A stretch of DNA of 64,000 nt. Origin: Euglena gracilis. Its lineage: Eukaryota; Euglenida; Euglenophyceae; Euglenales. Positions 51,732 through 64,000 of this stretch are shown here, piece by piece. How positions within the stretch are numbered: the stretch's first letter is position 1; every line of letters starts with the position of its first letter. The translations under genes were made by a program, and so were the position numbers. The notes beneath the pieces were generated by a model that was not told where the DNA came from, did not search any database, and worked only from the letters and a program-made list of their open reading frames with translations. The stretch covers positions 14,754,465-14,818,464 of the forward strand of contig CP154955.1 in assembly GCA_039621445.1 (NCBI GenBank). The letters run 5' to 3'.

Positions 51732-54700
51732 TCAACAAAAAAAAACGAACCCCTTTCTGCCCTGGCGCCGCCCGGATAGGGCAGTCCACAGCACATGATC
51801 CATGCGGGACACCGTGCGGTGGTACCGCAGCGCGTGCTGGTGCCCGGCCCGGGCCACCGCGCGGGCCTCCAGCGGGTGCGTCAGGTAGTACTGCAGCTTG
51901 CGGTGAGGCCAGCCCCGCGCCGTGTGGCGTGTGTGGCACGGGTGACACGTGTGACATGTGTGACATGTGTGTGATCCCGCTGCTGGGGCCCAGGGCCCTG
52001 GTACACACCGCTCTCCTTGAACGGATAGACATGCCAACATAAACGATAAACGCTTCGGGGGGGAAGGCTGGACCAGGAATTTTTTTTTAGACTGGGGGAG
52101 GGCGAGGCGGGGTCACACATGTCAGACATGTCAAGAGGCACCCCCAGGGAGGGGAGGAGGGTCCGGGAAAGCCCCTTTTGGAGGGTCAATTTTGGGGTTC
52201 CACAGCAATTTTCGGCGCTTTGCACCAAAAAAAAAACAGAGGAACCCTCCCCTGGGAGAGAACCCACTCCCGGGGGTCCAACCTTCACAAAGTCCCTGGG
52301 CTGTACTCAATCGATTCAAATTCGGCCAAAATGGTCCTCCCGAAGGTGGGCCTTTGAGACGCGGGGGGGGGGGGGGGGCACGTTGGGAGGGATTTCCAGC
52401 ATGTGTGACCTGAACGATTTTTCGATGCTCATTTTCTCTCAAGATTTAACACATGAGGGGTTGGTCATTGGGGGGATTATTCGGGGGTTTGACGCAGTGC
52501 AAAAACTGCACGTTGGACACAAAGAGAGGCTGGTTGGAAGTCAGTTTTGTTGAAAGGATCAAATATCACCCAATGAACCTGAAGGCACAATTATACAGAG
52601 TGACATTGCCTCCCTGGTTTGGAACAAAATGCCAACGACCACACGGATTCAGAACTTCACTCCGGTGCCTTGTGGTCGTGTTTGTGTTTGAGTTGCGTGG
52701 CGTTGTCCACATATGCATGTTTCTGTGTGCACGTGTGTGCACGCGTGCATGCGCATGCGTGTGTGCACGCGTGATGCGCATGCGTGTGTGCAAGCATGCG
52801 CCTGTGCGTGCTGTGTGTTTTTGCGTGCCCACTTTAATCGTCACATTTGCGAAACGGTGCAAAAATTGTGCTGCTCCTTGGCGCTTCCGTGGCGCTGGAA
52901 TTTCGGCAACGTCACAAAACCACTGGCGCACAACACATCTGACACACCATTACACACCCCGTCCTGCAGTGGGTTCGCCAGCGGGGTCAACATCCGGTCC
53001 ACAAACACCAGCGCCCCGCTGGCGAGGGCCTCCCACGTGCGGAAGTCGGTCTCCCAGTGCGCGGGCTGGCACGTCACGATGATGCGGGCATGGTGGAGGA
53101 GGCGCAGGTACGCCGTGTCAAAAATGCCGCCGTGTTACCTGAACTGTAGCGCTTTGCCGCTTGAACTCATCCCAAGCTGGTTGATGTCGAGGTTGCTTGA
53201 GAGTGTGTTGCGGGTTATTCTTGGAAACAATCGTCACTCGGGCCATGTCCGATCATCATTATGAAAACAAAAAACCTGAAAATAATCATGTGTTTGTAAA
53301 AGCAGGAATATGTCACATATTCAACAAATTCAACAAAATTAGAATCTGAGAAAAAATTCAGACTGCGTGTGAACATTGTGAGAACCAGCTTTTTCCTTCT
53401 GGCAAGCCAGCCCACGAGGTGCACATTCGGTGACAATCCCCAACATAGACCAATCAAAGAGAAAGATCCAGCGACACCCGCAAGAAAATGTTATTGAACA
53501 CTTTCCTGTGCAAAAGTATATAGTGTATATATATATATATATATATAGCAAAAGTATATAGTATATAGTATATAGCATAAGGCAAAAAAAGTGTAAAACA
53601 AGAGCACACACACACCCTTTGATGGTTTTCCGAGATGTCGAAGTTTGCTGAGGGCTGACTGCATCCAACGCAGCGATGGTTGACGCACTGGTCTCCGTAG
53701 GGGGAGACCGACTTGATGAGCATATTGTACGACGTCTTCGCCTGGAACTCCTTCAGCCTGTTTGGAGAGGGGAAACTCAGCTCTGATAGAACGAATTGAA
53801 TCCAAAATACATTGAGTAATCCCTTGGTTTGCAAGCAAAATAGCGCAACAACCAAATGCCATCTGTGTACATTCATCAAGCATGAGTCTGTCTGTGTACA
53901 CTCAGGATGCTGGGTCATCAGAATGACCCAGCCTTGTTAAAAGATTTGACCACTGAACCCACACACAAACAAGGCAACTGGAATCAATGCCTTACGCTCA
54001 ACATACACAATGCAAAATTGAGGGAAAAAACTCTTCGGGCAAAATTAAAAAATGGTGCTGAAAAATGCGAATCGAAGGGAAAAAAGAATGATGAACACAC
54101 CCACAGGCAGAGCTTGATGCAAAATCAAAAACACTTCCGGTGAAGGAGGGGGGGGGTTGGGTTGGGATATGCCTTGGTTCTCCCAGGGCGGTGAAGGCCC
54201 CGAAGAGGAAGACCTCCCAATTTACCCCAGAAACCCTTCTGTCGAAACTTGCTTGCTCACGGCGAACCCTCCTCACACGGAGCAACCCACGACACCGCGG
54301 CTTTGAGGGAAACACCTGTCCAAACAACAACAACGCGGGGTTCAGAAGGCATACAAATAACCCGATGCACCGCCTCATAATTCCTGGGGTCCACAACACA
54401 CAGAAACGCCCCAAAGAACACAGACAGACTGACTGACTGACTGACTGAAACAGCCAGGCTGCGATGGGCCACACCACTGGACGGCGTTCCAGCGGCCGGC
54501 GCTGCTGGTGGAGGTGTGCAGGGCGCGGGCGCGGAGAGTGCACACCACCGCGTAGGGCCGTGCCTCCCAGGGGACGGGGGCGGGGCAGCCACTCTGGGGG
54601 GGAGGGGGTCAACATGGGGGAGGCGAGAGCAAGCGTTCCATATCACCACCGGGATGCAGTCAAGCATCCAAACGCTTTGAGCACCCATGGCCCCTGCCCC

Positions 54701-57700
54701 TTGTGGCACGCCATTCTGTTTCCCCACTTTCGACATGAAACGCAGGTTTTTGTTTTTAATAATCCAAAATAAATACAATTATATATAAAATATCTATATA
54801 AATTTTATCATTATCAATTGTTATATACATAAATTTATAACCAAAAACATTGAATATTAAATTATTAGGTGCGGGCTCCAACTCTGCCTTGATGAGCCCA
54901 CCTGCCAGGGGGTGGAAGCGCACCAGGACGGACCGCGTGCGCACGCCGAATGGCTCGCCGTAAGGAACCACCCCTCCAGCCAGACAGAGTCCCTGTTGGC
55001 GATGAGAGACGGTGGCGAGTCACCCCCCCCCCATCAGCCAACTGGGACAGCGGGGAGGTGTGGGGCATGGGGTACGGGGTTGCGTTGGCCGGCCCGGGCG
55101 GTGCGCGGCAGCAGCCAGGGGTCAAAGATGGCGTAATGCATCGGCGCCACGTTCAGCGGGCAGAGGCGGGCGACCTCCGTGGAGACGCCGACCGCGCGGC
55201 GGACGTAGGCGCGCTTGAAGTACACGAGGGCGCGGTACGGCGGCACGTCGTACCAGGGGTTGCTGCGGTGGGAGGGGGGTGATGGTTGTATTGCCGAGGA
55301 ATGGGGCGATGGAGCAATGGGGCAGGCTGTTTTTTTTACCAACCCCGGGGGGGGTCCGGAGTGCCTTGGGGTGCTTGATAGGCAGGCACTACCCCTCCCG
55401 GGGGGGGGGGGCCCATCTCGGCCTGCGGCCCAGGCACATTACTTTTGAAAATTGGCCACTTTTGGCTCCCCGGCACCTTCGGTGCAGGGGTCTGTGCTAG
55501 GGTACTTCTGGCCGTGTGCCCTACTCCCCCCCCCGGGGGGGGTCGGATCGGGAGTGCCTTGGAGTGCCTTCCCAGGCAGGCAACCCCCCGCCCCCCCCCC
55601 CCCCCCGGGTGGGGGTGCCTGCCTGGTGCCTGCCCCCCCCCCGACTGAAATACGGCCAGGACCCTCAAAAAACTGACACACAAAAACACAAAAACACACA
55701 CATGGCATGAAATGGATCCCCCACAGTCAAATGTGAGGTACTGTGGGGGGTAAATGTGGAGGGGAATTTGGGGGGTAAAAGTGGGGTGACAGTGAGGAGG
55801 AGTGTGGGCGGGGAGTGTGGGGTGACAGTGGGGGGTTTTGTGTGTGGAGGGACAATTTTTGACAAATTTTTGTATTGTTGCGTCTTTTTCAAATTTTTTA
55901 TACATTTTTTGTCATATTTCTGTATGATTTCTTTAAATTTGGAACCATTTTGCTTTAAACAATTTTTGTTGGCGATCTTGACAATTTTTGCGTTATTTCT
56001 CCAAGACTTTGCACAGATTTTTTTCCGCATTTTTTCCAAGGCTCGGCTAGTGCATTCATTCCCCCCCCTGGTGCTTGAGTGTCGGTGTTGCGCTCAACTT
56101 TTTGTCATCACTCAAAATATCTTCTTTCTGGGCACTTCTGTACGCCTGATGCCTGCGGCCATTTGCTGCCAATTCATTCTTTGTGTTCCACAGAAAAGGG
56201 ATGTTGCTGTTTTGGTCCAGGCCCCCCCCCCCCCGAACGAGGCCGAAGGTCGAGTAAAACAAAAAAAATGACACTCCAACGTTCGGCCACATGTGGGAAT
56301 TTTGCAAATTTAGTTGCACACAAAAGGGACGTTGTTCCAGGCAACGTGGGGGACAGTGTGGGGTGACAGTGGGGGGATAAATGTGGGGTGAGAGGTGGGG
56401 TGAAATGTTGGGTGAGAGTGCTATCCAAAAAAATTCATAAAAAAGCAAAAACGAACTTCTTTTGCCAAAGCTGAAAACACACACACACACAAAACAGCAC
56501 AAAAAAAACATGTATCAGCACCCCCCCGCATGGGGTGGCAAATGGTGTTAATGAATAAAATTGGCCAAAATAATAAAGTCCACTCCTTGGCATCGGGAAT
56601 CCATCCGGACAGTGGACCCCCCGTGGCATCTGTACAGGCACACGCCACCGGTGGCTGCACACGCGGTTGTCCTTGAAGTCGATGACGATGGTCCGCCGCG
56701 TCATGCTGGGGTCCAGCCACGAGCCGTTGATGAGGGAGACGTGGTACGGGGTGGGCAGCAGGCCTCCCCTCCGTCCCACGCCATAGAGCCACTGAGCGAC
56801 GGGTCCCCCCCCCCCCGGCATGTCTGACCTGGTTGGGTTGGGCAGATGGCGAACAGACAGGAGGAGGAACCCGTAGGTTTGACGACGTTGATGAGATGTC
56901 GGAAACCCCCCTTGGAGCAATCCGCTGAGGGTCTGAAAATGTGTAAAAATATGGAATTGAAAGCATTGTGCACACACACACGAGGGGCAAACCATCAACG
57001 CAATGACTGTTCATTTATCTATTCGGAATGGAAGATTGCAACACAGAAATGAATATGTGCAAAACAATCCTGTAGTAAATCATTAATGGGATGTTTTTAT
57101 GGTGTCCCAAAAAGTGACTGAGACATTCATGTTGACACCCAACAAATAAAAAAAATGAAAAAAGCAAATAACGTTGGCAACACTTTCGTCGGCAAAAGGT
57201 CGAAAAATCGCCACTCTGCTCTGCACTGCACGCTCCCCCCTCCCAGGCCCACTGCGCCGCGGGATGCGGCCTGGGGAGCAGCACAAGCCAATCGAAGCGC
57301 TGGACCGCCTCCAGCGTCGCGAAGGTGGGCAGGATGGTCAGGTTGACGAAGGGGTGCCGCTGCAGGCCCTGGTACACCTGCCAAGGGGCCGGTGGACCGC
57401 TGGACCCCAAACCCAAGAGGTGGCGGTGAAAGCCTTCCAGAGGAAAAAAACAAAAAAGACAAAGCAAACGCGCAAAAATGCACACCCCATTTCATTTTGG
57501 GGGATCCAAAATCCAAAAATGAATTCGTTTCTTTTTTCGAAACATTCGATTCCAAAAGATGTGAAAACTTGGTTGAAAAACAAATTCTGATCTTCTGACC
57601 TTGGATACGTTCTTTTGAACATAAAAACACAATATCAAGGGGGGAAAATGAAGATTGCTGCCTGTTAAAACGGATCTTTACAACCTTCATTTCGTGTGCT

Positions 57701-58955
57701 GTGCTTCACAGATTGAGAGGGAAATTATTTCCCCCTCGTTTTTGTTTTATGATTCTTGTTGTTTCATTATTTCGGCGATTGTCTGTGTGCTTCTGAGAAA
57801 GCAGGTCTCTCGAGTGGGGGATCCCCACACCTGGCGCCATTCGCGGTTCATGGACTGCGTCCCGGTGGAGATGGCCGGGGGGGCCAGGGCCACATTTGCC
57901 TGCCGCAGCATCCGCAGCCACGGCCGCGGGATTCGGAGCAGGGCCGGAACCTCCGGTCAAGGTCAGAGGCGTGAGGACCCCTTCACGCTGTTGATGGCCA
58001 AAAAACAACTTTTGATGCCTTGATGAGAGCAGGGACATGTCTATGGGGGGAAACCAAACTGTTTGGGGGTGGCCTCTATTACCTTCGGCAGCCTTCAATT
58101 GTGGCCAACTACCTAGTTTTTGCCATATTTTCGTCGTGTACCCCCTGTTTCCCCCCAAAATGCGCAATCCTTATCCAAAACGGAGCATTTCTGGGGAAGA
58201 AATGTTGCATCCACCAAGAATTTTCCCACTTTTCACTGAAATGCACCATTGTCTGGCTCCACATCAGGGCTTTGTATTTGGGGGGCTATTTTGCCAACTC
58301 AGATAATGATCATGCGGTTGGCCCCCCCCCAAATGATCCCCCACCCAAACCCGGACATTGGATATGAATCCTGGGTCAGTCACAAGAGAGGCCGGGGGGG
58401 GGGGGAGATAATCCCCATTTCCGTTGCTGTCAAAGCCAAGCAACTGGTGTTGGGGCTAGGGTGGGGGTGTTGTGGTGGGGGGGGAGGGGGAAAAAAAAAA
58501 CCACATTTGTGAAAGACATGACAATGTTCCAGAATGTCCATAAAGGCCAAGCTGTGGCTTGGACAAGCGGGAGGGAGAGGTACTGGTTTCCCCAGAAAAT
58601 GGCACATCTCGCTGAATGAAAGATTTAACAATATTGTACTACTGCTAATTGCTACTAATTTGTGTTCACATATTCACGTACAGTGTTGGATGGGTTCCTT
58701 TTGTGAATGACTGACTGTGTTGAAAAATCACACGTTTCTGCCTTGGCTGTCTTGGGCTCGAATGTTGTACAATATCGCAATGCCCACCACCAGTTCAGGC
58801 CCTGTGTGGGTGCGGACAAATTGCGTGGTGTTCAGCGACCTCCACATGTCGTTTCCTGGTATGGGAAGAGGGAGTGGCACTCGGCATAGACAACGATCCT
58901 TCAAGACCAAACTAGGCCAGACCACAGACGCACATGTATACCCACCAACACATAT

Positions 58956-58992
<37 letters not shown>

Positions 58993-61900
58993 CACGCACA
59001 CACACACAGACACCCACAAAAATCTATTTTGAGCATTGTGAAAATTTTAATGTGCATATTTTAATAAAATATTCTAAAAATCAAATCTTAACCCTCTATG
59101 TCGAACTCAACCTCGGACAGCCCAAGAGGGTCATTTTTTGGCAACTTTTTTTTGGATGTTCGCAAAAAAATGGTCAATTTTCAGCACATTCCCAATGGTC
59201 AATTTTCCCACATTTTTTTTTGAAAAAGTCCAAAGGAAAACGTCAACTTTGAACACTTTTTTGGACGTTCTCATAAAAAAGAAGTGTTATGACATTGAGT
59301 TGTTCCCATCCCCCCCCAATGGGAATGGTTCAGGGGGGGGAATACCTCAGAGACCGTTGACCTCTGTCCTCCGACTGGGGGGGCAATGGACACAAGGTTG
59401 CGACCAAAAACGTGTCTTCCGCCTGGGGAGGTGGGCGTTGGACAAGGGTCTGAAAAATTGGAAAGCACACAGGACCCCCCAAAACTGTCCCTGGCGCACG
59501 GCAACCACCGGCTGTCTGGCGGCCGAGGGGGGCACGGGTGGCTTATACCCAACCTTGGGGTGCCCCCCCCCCCAATTCCCCCATCTTCTTCCATGGAACC
59601 AGGGCTGTTTTAAACGACCCCCCCGGGGGCTTAGGCGGCCGAATTCGCACTTAAGGATTTTACTTTTATTTGCGCATATGCGCAAATAAAAAGTAAAATC
59701 CTTAAGTGCGAATTTGGCCGCCTAAGGGGGGGTCCAGCTCAGAGGCTGGAAAATTTGGGCCCTTCATGTCCCTTTCGTGGGCTGAAGTTGACGGACTGCG
59801 CAACGGATGGGGACCGCTGGGAACGCAGCCCCTTGCCAGAAGTGCCAGCAGGGGCAGCCGTGGTCCCGAAACAGGTGAGGAGGGAAGCTCATGCAAAACA
59901 AGAGAACATGCCCTCGATCGGTTCCTAACAGGGCGTAGCATAAGAAAATTTGACCCCACCCCCCGGGGAGGGCTCCCGCCAGCCAGCAGCCTTTTTCCAG
60001 CCAACTTTCACTGGCGCTGCAAGAGTTGAAAAAAAGATAAGCAAAACAGTATGAAATCCACCAAGGCTAACCCTGCCTTGTGCAGGTTCCTCTTTGAGTA
60101 CAGCCAACATCCATCAACATCCAGCCACTAATGGAATTGATGAAATTTTTGGAATTCCCGTTTAGGGGGGTCCCTGCCATACCAGTGCTTAAGGAGTATC
60201 CAACCCCACTCCCCGGGGTGACTGACGGGGTTTTGGCTCTGGATCCTCTCTGGGGTGGGTTGGGCCAGGTTGGACAAGGGTCAATCAGTTCGGCCCAGCC
60301 CCGGGCCAAAAATAGGTCATTTTGGCTACACTGCGGGCGGGGGGGTGTCTTCCCAACCAAGCCCCCCATCGTTCCCCTCAAGCCCCCCCCCCTCATATTG
60401 CCCTCTGGTGCCTTTGGCGCCAGTTGGCCACTTGGCCACCCAAAGTCGCTCCAAAATGCATTTTCGGCACTTTTTTTGGGCGAAAATATCCAAAATTGTC
60501 CCCAAATTATTGTCATGAAGTGCCAGACGGAAGCACTTGACCTTTAAGGGTGTCTGCAAAGGTCACTGGGGGGGGCTACCCGGGGTAGCACACCGTTGGC
60601 GGGGCACCGCGGGTCCCCGGTGACCATCCGGGCGAAGCGAACCTGGTGGCTGTGAGACCGGTAGAGGTTCTGCGGCCGGGCTGCCTCCACAGTGCCCACA
60701 GTTGGACGGGACAAGCCGTCGATGAGATTCCTGTGCGAGAATCGCCTCAGAAGTGCGCCACAGGCATGCACGCACCCCGCCAGTTGGTGCGTTGGTGCTG
60801 TTGTCGGGATTTGTTGGGAACAGGGTTTTTCTTAAAGACCCCGGGGTCCAGCTGACATCTCCGAATGGGGGGGGGGGAGGTAGTGTTGCTCAATGGGCGG
60901 GGTGAGCAAAATTTTCCAGGAAAAAGATACAGGGATGGAGACTACTGCCATTCCGTGCCATTTCCACAAGCAGCATTTGGAGTAAAAAAAAAAGCCTCAC
61001 CACACACTTTGTTCTTACTTCACCATTTTTCTGGCAAAAATTTGACCAAAATTTACCGCCTTTGCTGTGAGCTTCAATTTTGTTCATGCATCGTTCTGTC
61101 CACAGAACTGAAAAACTTCCCGGCCCCTTGCCATTTCGAGGGAGCCGACCCTCAGTTGTGAGTGTCCCCCCCCCCCCCAGGGCTTCCCATACATCCCTGA
61201 CCGCCGTAAATTTCATTTTGCACTGCAGTCGAGGTACACATACTGGAAGTACGTGCGAGACCGGGCTTTTGCGGCTCCATTGAAAGAAAAGAATCTGATC
61301 CTGGCTTCAACAAGTGATGTGGGGAAAACAATGCTGCAGAAGGGGATGTTTGTACCCCCCCCCCCTGTCCAACGAGCACTCAAGTGACAAAAGTTGCGGT
61401 CCGAACAGGGGGGTGTTCGTTGGACACGAGGGGGGGGGGTACGGAAAGGGCTGGATTTCAGGCCAAAGTTGTTGGAAAATTCCCCGAGTTTCCTTAAAAA
61501 CAAATAAAAAAATGAAAATCTTTCGAAGTTTTTTGACTTCTTTTCATGGAAAACGGCAGACCTTCCAAAAATGCACAATATGCTGAAAAGTGAGGAAAAA
61601 AGGCATTTTGAATTTTCTAGCGCACAGCGTCGGAAAGATAATTCTACCAATATTTCGAACTTGCCAAGGAGGGGGGAGCCCGGACACCCCTCCCAACATT
61701 TAGGGGGTGGTGGGTGTTCCGCCCCTACCACCTTGCCCTGGTGGGGTGGTTGGGACCCCCTACCAACAACCTCAATACCCAAGGGCTTCCCAGAAATCCC
61801 TGCCGGCAGCCGTGGCACAAACAGTCTTTTCTGCCGCGGTGGTTGCTGTGGTGGATGCGGCACAGGAGCAGTGGACACAGAAATCGTATGCCGCAGTGCA

Positions 61901-63154
61901 GCACAGAATTCTCTTCCAAAGCTGCATGACACGGGGATGGCGCGGTGTTCAGGGAACACAATTTCAAAATTGCTGCGGGGCATGAACAAAAATTTCTGCG
62001 CAGAGCAGCCAGTTGCAGAAAGAATTATTCTGCTGTGTGTGAAACCATGATTCGAGCAACGAAAACAGGTCCTGGAAACAGGTCCGGGGTGGTTTCGTTA
62101 TTTCGGGGGGGGGGGTTATTAGTTGGTGGGGCTTATCATGATTTGGGGGATTCACACCATTCTTGCTTCACAACTTTGCAGTGTCGTCGGGGTTTGTCGC
62201 CGGAAGTGCTTGGCCGTCACATTGGACAGGGGACCATCTTTGGTGCGGGAGAGTAAACGTGATACAATGCCGGAAAGAATAACGCCACCGGCTGGGAGGA
62301 GTCACACAAATGGGGGGCGGCCCGGTTGATACGGCGGGATGGAATGGGGGCTGCGAAGCATCAGGTCCCCGTCATAGCCGAGGTCTCTGCCTGTGGCCTG
62401 CTGTGCCACAGTGCACGTCCACCCCGACACCCAAGCAATCATAAATACCAAAAAATTCTGAAATATTATTGAAAAATTAAATAATGTAATAATAAATTAA
62501 TACTAATAAACCAACATCCAAGAGTATTATTCAAATACATTTTGGGTCCGTGGGGTAACCCCCCCCCCAAATAAGACCCCCCCAAAAATAAGGCCCCCCC
62601 TGGGCCAATCGAGCAAAACTCCAAAAATAAGACCCCCCATAAATAAGACCCCCCTTGATGGCGCGAAGCGCCGGCGACGGTGAAATTTTTCCCTGAAAAA
62701 TTATCAAAAAACCCAATTTCATGCGCAAAAATGGTGAAATTTCAAAAAATTTCCGATTTTTGAAGTGCAAAAAAACATGCTAAATGTCAAATTACACCAA
62801 TCTACACATGGCGCGAAGCGCCGAAGGAAAAATTTTTAGCACTCTTGGGAACCTGAAAAATGGTGCTTTTTCGGGCCTGGGTCGGTCAAGAAAAAATCCA
62901 AAAATAAGACCCTCCCAAAAATAAGACCCCCCCTGGAGGCTTCCAGCAACGGACCCAAAAAAATAAGACCCGGGTCTTATTTTTTTGGGGGGGGGTTTAT
63001 TCCTCCGGTGAACTGTCGGACCAACGACTGTTCCGTGGAGGTTGGCTTTGCCGGACCGGGCGGGCCAGCACACGCCCCAGCCGTCGCCCGCCGTGCGGCG
63101 CGGGCCGCCCCCCACCGCCACCGCCACGAGGAGCAGCCAGCACCGGCGCCGCAT
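51732..63154 (-). CDS. Glycosyltransferase-like gene, copy 2 (many exons)
   Basis: Same gene as copy 1 with matching exons at 63,154-63,074, 58,855-58,734, 57,950-57,831, 57,377-57,232, 56,791-56,663, 55,262-~55,078, 54,992-54,902, 53,138-52,958 and 51,896-51,732. Copy-specific changes: the exon at 53,138 reads GIFDTAYLRLLHHARIIVTC (copy 1: GGGDTGYLRLL...), which fits the family better. An 8-bp difference falls at the 3' edge of the 55,262 exon, and one extra A in an A-run makes the last exon stop at 51,732 instead of running ~100 codons further. Copy 2 looks the more intact of the two. Confidence 0.7.
53510..53580. repeat. TA-rich insertion specific to duplication copy 2
   Basis: AAAGTATATAG repeats with a (TA)12-13 core, about 63 bp, absent from the matching site near 34,918 in copy 1. 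Confidence 0.85.
59630..59726. repeat. 97-bp near-perfect palindrome, copy 2
   Basis: Same sequence as 40,975-41,071, inside an intron of glycosyltransferase copy 2. Confidence 0.92.
62556..63000. mobile_element. C-rich TIR element with AATAAGACCCCCC repeats, copy 2
   Basis: Counterpart of 43,909-44,355, including the 36-bp palindrome at 62,954-62,989. Confidence 0.6.
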
Positions 63155-63662
63155 CGGTCGGGGGCACGGTGCCCAGCCTGGCCGACATCGACAGCGCTGA
63201 GGGACGGGGGAAACAGCGCCCCCCCCCCCCCCCGGGAAGTGCCAAGGCACGTTGGGGAGCGCAGAGGGGGGGGGAGGTCAGGTCCAGGCTCAAGGCCGGG
63301 GGTACCAGGGCGGGCTCAATTTTCCTGGCGGGGCAGGAGTTGGCCAGCCACCCCACAAATGACAGCGTTTTTGACTTCTCGATATTTCAAAAAAAAGCAT
63401 GGATAAATTTCCATGACGCCCAAAATGCATAAATTCCTAATCGTTCCGAAAAAATATGATTTCCTTTTTAAAATCAGCACAAAAACAGTTTCGGCCATTT
63501 TTATGTCAATAAAGGGGAAAAAAACCTGAAATTCTGGGGAGCCACCCCCGGAAAGTTGGCCTCTGGGTCTGTAAACCCCCCACTCCCGTTTGCCACAAAA
63601 AACGCCATGTCTGCCTGATGTGACACAGACCGTTCCCCCGTTTGCTATTTACACCCTGCGGC

Positions 63663-64000
63663 CAGGCATTATTATTTTTTAAGGCGCCTTAAAAAACCTT
63701 AAAAAACCTTAAAAAACCTTAAAAAAATCACCCCGGGAAGTTTTTCTTCCCCGTGATGACCTTAAAAAACCTTAAAAATTCTCCCTGAGAAAAATTTTCT
63801 TGCACCAAACAAATAATGGCATGTCTGAAACCCCGCATAAAGCCAGTCAATGCAGAAGCGGTTGTGAACAAACAATATGAAAACCGGATTGTTTGCCAAG
63901 GTTTCTGGCATAGTTCGGTTGGCCTCGGTTCACCAAAGGCTGTGACACACGGCCAGAAAAAGCAAAACTTGCAACCACATGTTTCAACCAAGCGTTCTCC
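63663..64000. mobile_element. hAT-like element in duplication copy 2 (cut by window end)
   Basis: Same insertion site and left end as at 45,023, with a small TAT change in the TIR (GGCATTATTATTTTTTAAGG). The insertion therefore predates the duplication. Confidence 0.8.

Larger units (their letters stand above)
50692..64000. repeat. Segmental duplication, copy 2 (runs off window)
   Basis: Direct-orientation counterpart of 31,272-45,358. It begins 15 bp after a 13-N gap, so its left end could be an assembly join. Confidence 0.97.

Overview
The window reads as nuclear DNA of a eukaryotic microbe: split genes with kilobase introns, many retrotransposons, TIR elements, microsatellites and long homopolymer runs. 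No bacterial or organellar features were seen. A euglenid (Euglena-like) source is the best inference. In the ABCF gene the joins that restore the conserved protein have 2-7 nt direct repeats at both intron ends and mostly lack GT-AG. Three of those introns have complementary termini, as described for euglenid nonconventional introns. A LINE with a 2A peptide, known from trypanosome LINEs, fits the same lineage. This assignment is inference only.

Layout. 1-7.5 kb: minus-strand 5' part of an ABCF-type ATPase gene (seven exon pieces), its introns filled with inverted-repeat elements and tandem repeats. 8-15 kb: three decayed non-LTR retrotransposon pieces (8.07-8.47 plus, 9.25-11.62 plus with a 2A peptide and reverse transcriptase, 13.80-15.02 minus with a C-terminal endonuclease-like domain), separated by tandem repeats. 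17.35-18.17 kb: remnant of an older Ty3/gypsy chromodomain element. 18,393-25,438: a Ty3/gypsy element with 191-bp LTRs, a perfect 5-bp target duplication and all pol domains, carrying a few frameshifts and stops. 25.7-31.4 kb: DIRS-type material (gag-like ORFs, RT, RNase H, tyrosine recombinase, inverted terminal repeats), all minus.

From 31,272 to the window end the dominant feature is a direct duplication. About 14 kb at 31,272-45,358 recurs nearly base for base at 50,692-64,000, where the window stops inside the second copy. Each copy carries a minus-strand, many-exon gene for a secreted or Golgi-type glycosyltransferase-like protein. A third, diverged copy of its last exon lies between them at 49.8-50.0 kb. 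Both copies share the same inserted elements, including a 97-bp palindrome, a C-rich TIR element and the left end of a hAT-like element (20-bp perfect TIRs, 8-bp TSD at the first site). One ~600-bp TIR insertion is in copy 1 only. A 13-N assembly gap sits just before copy 2, so a real tandem duplication and an assembly effect both remain possible.

The host genes are the ABCF ATPase (cytosolic, ribosome-linked in known families) and the duplicated glycosyltransferase-like gene (secretory pathway). Everything else recognisable is mobile or repetitive DNA. Exon edges are by eye and approximate unless a splice signal is stated.
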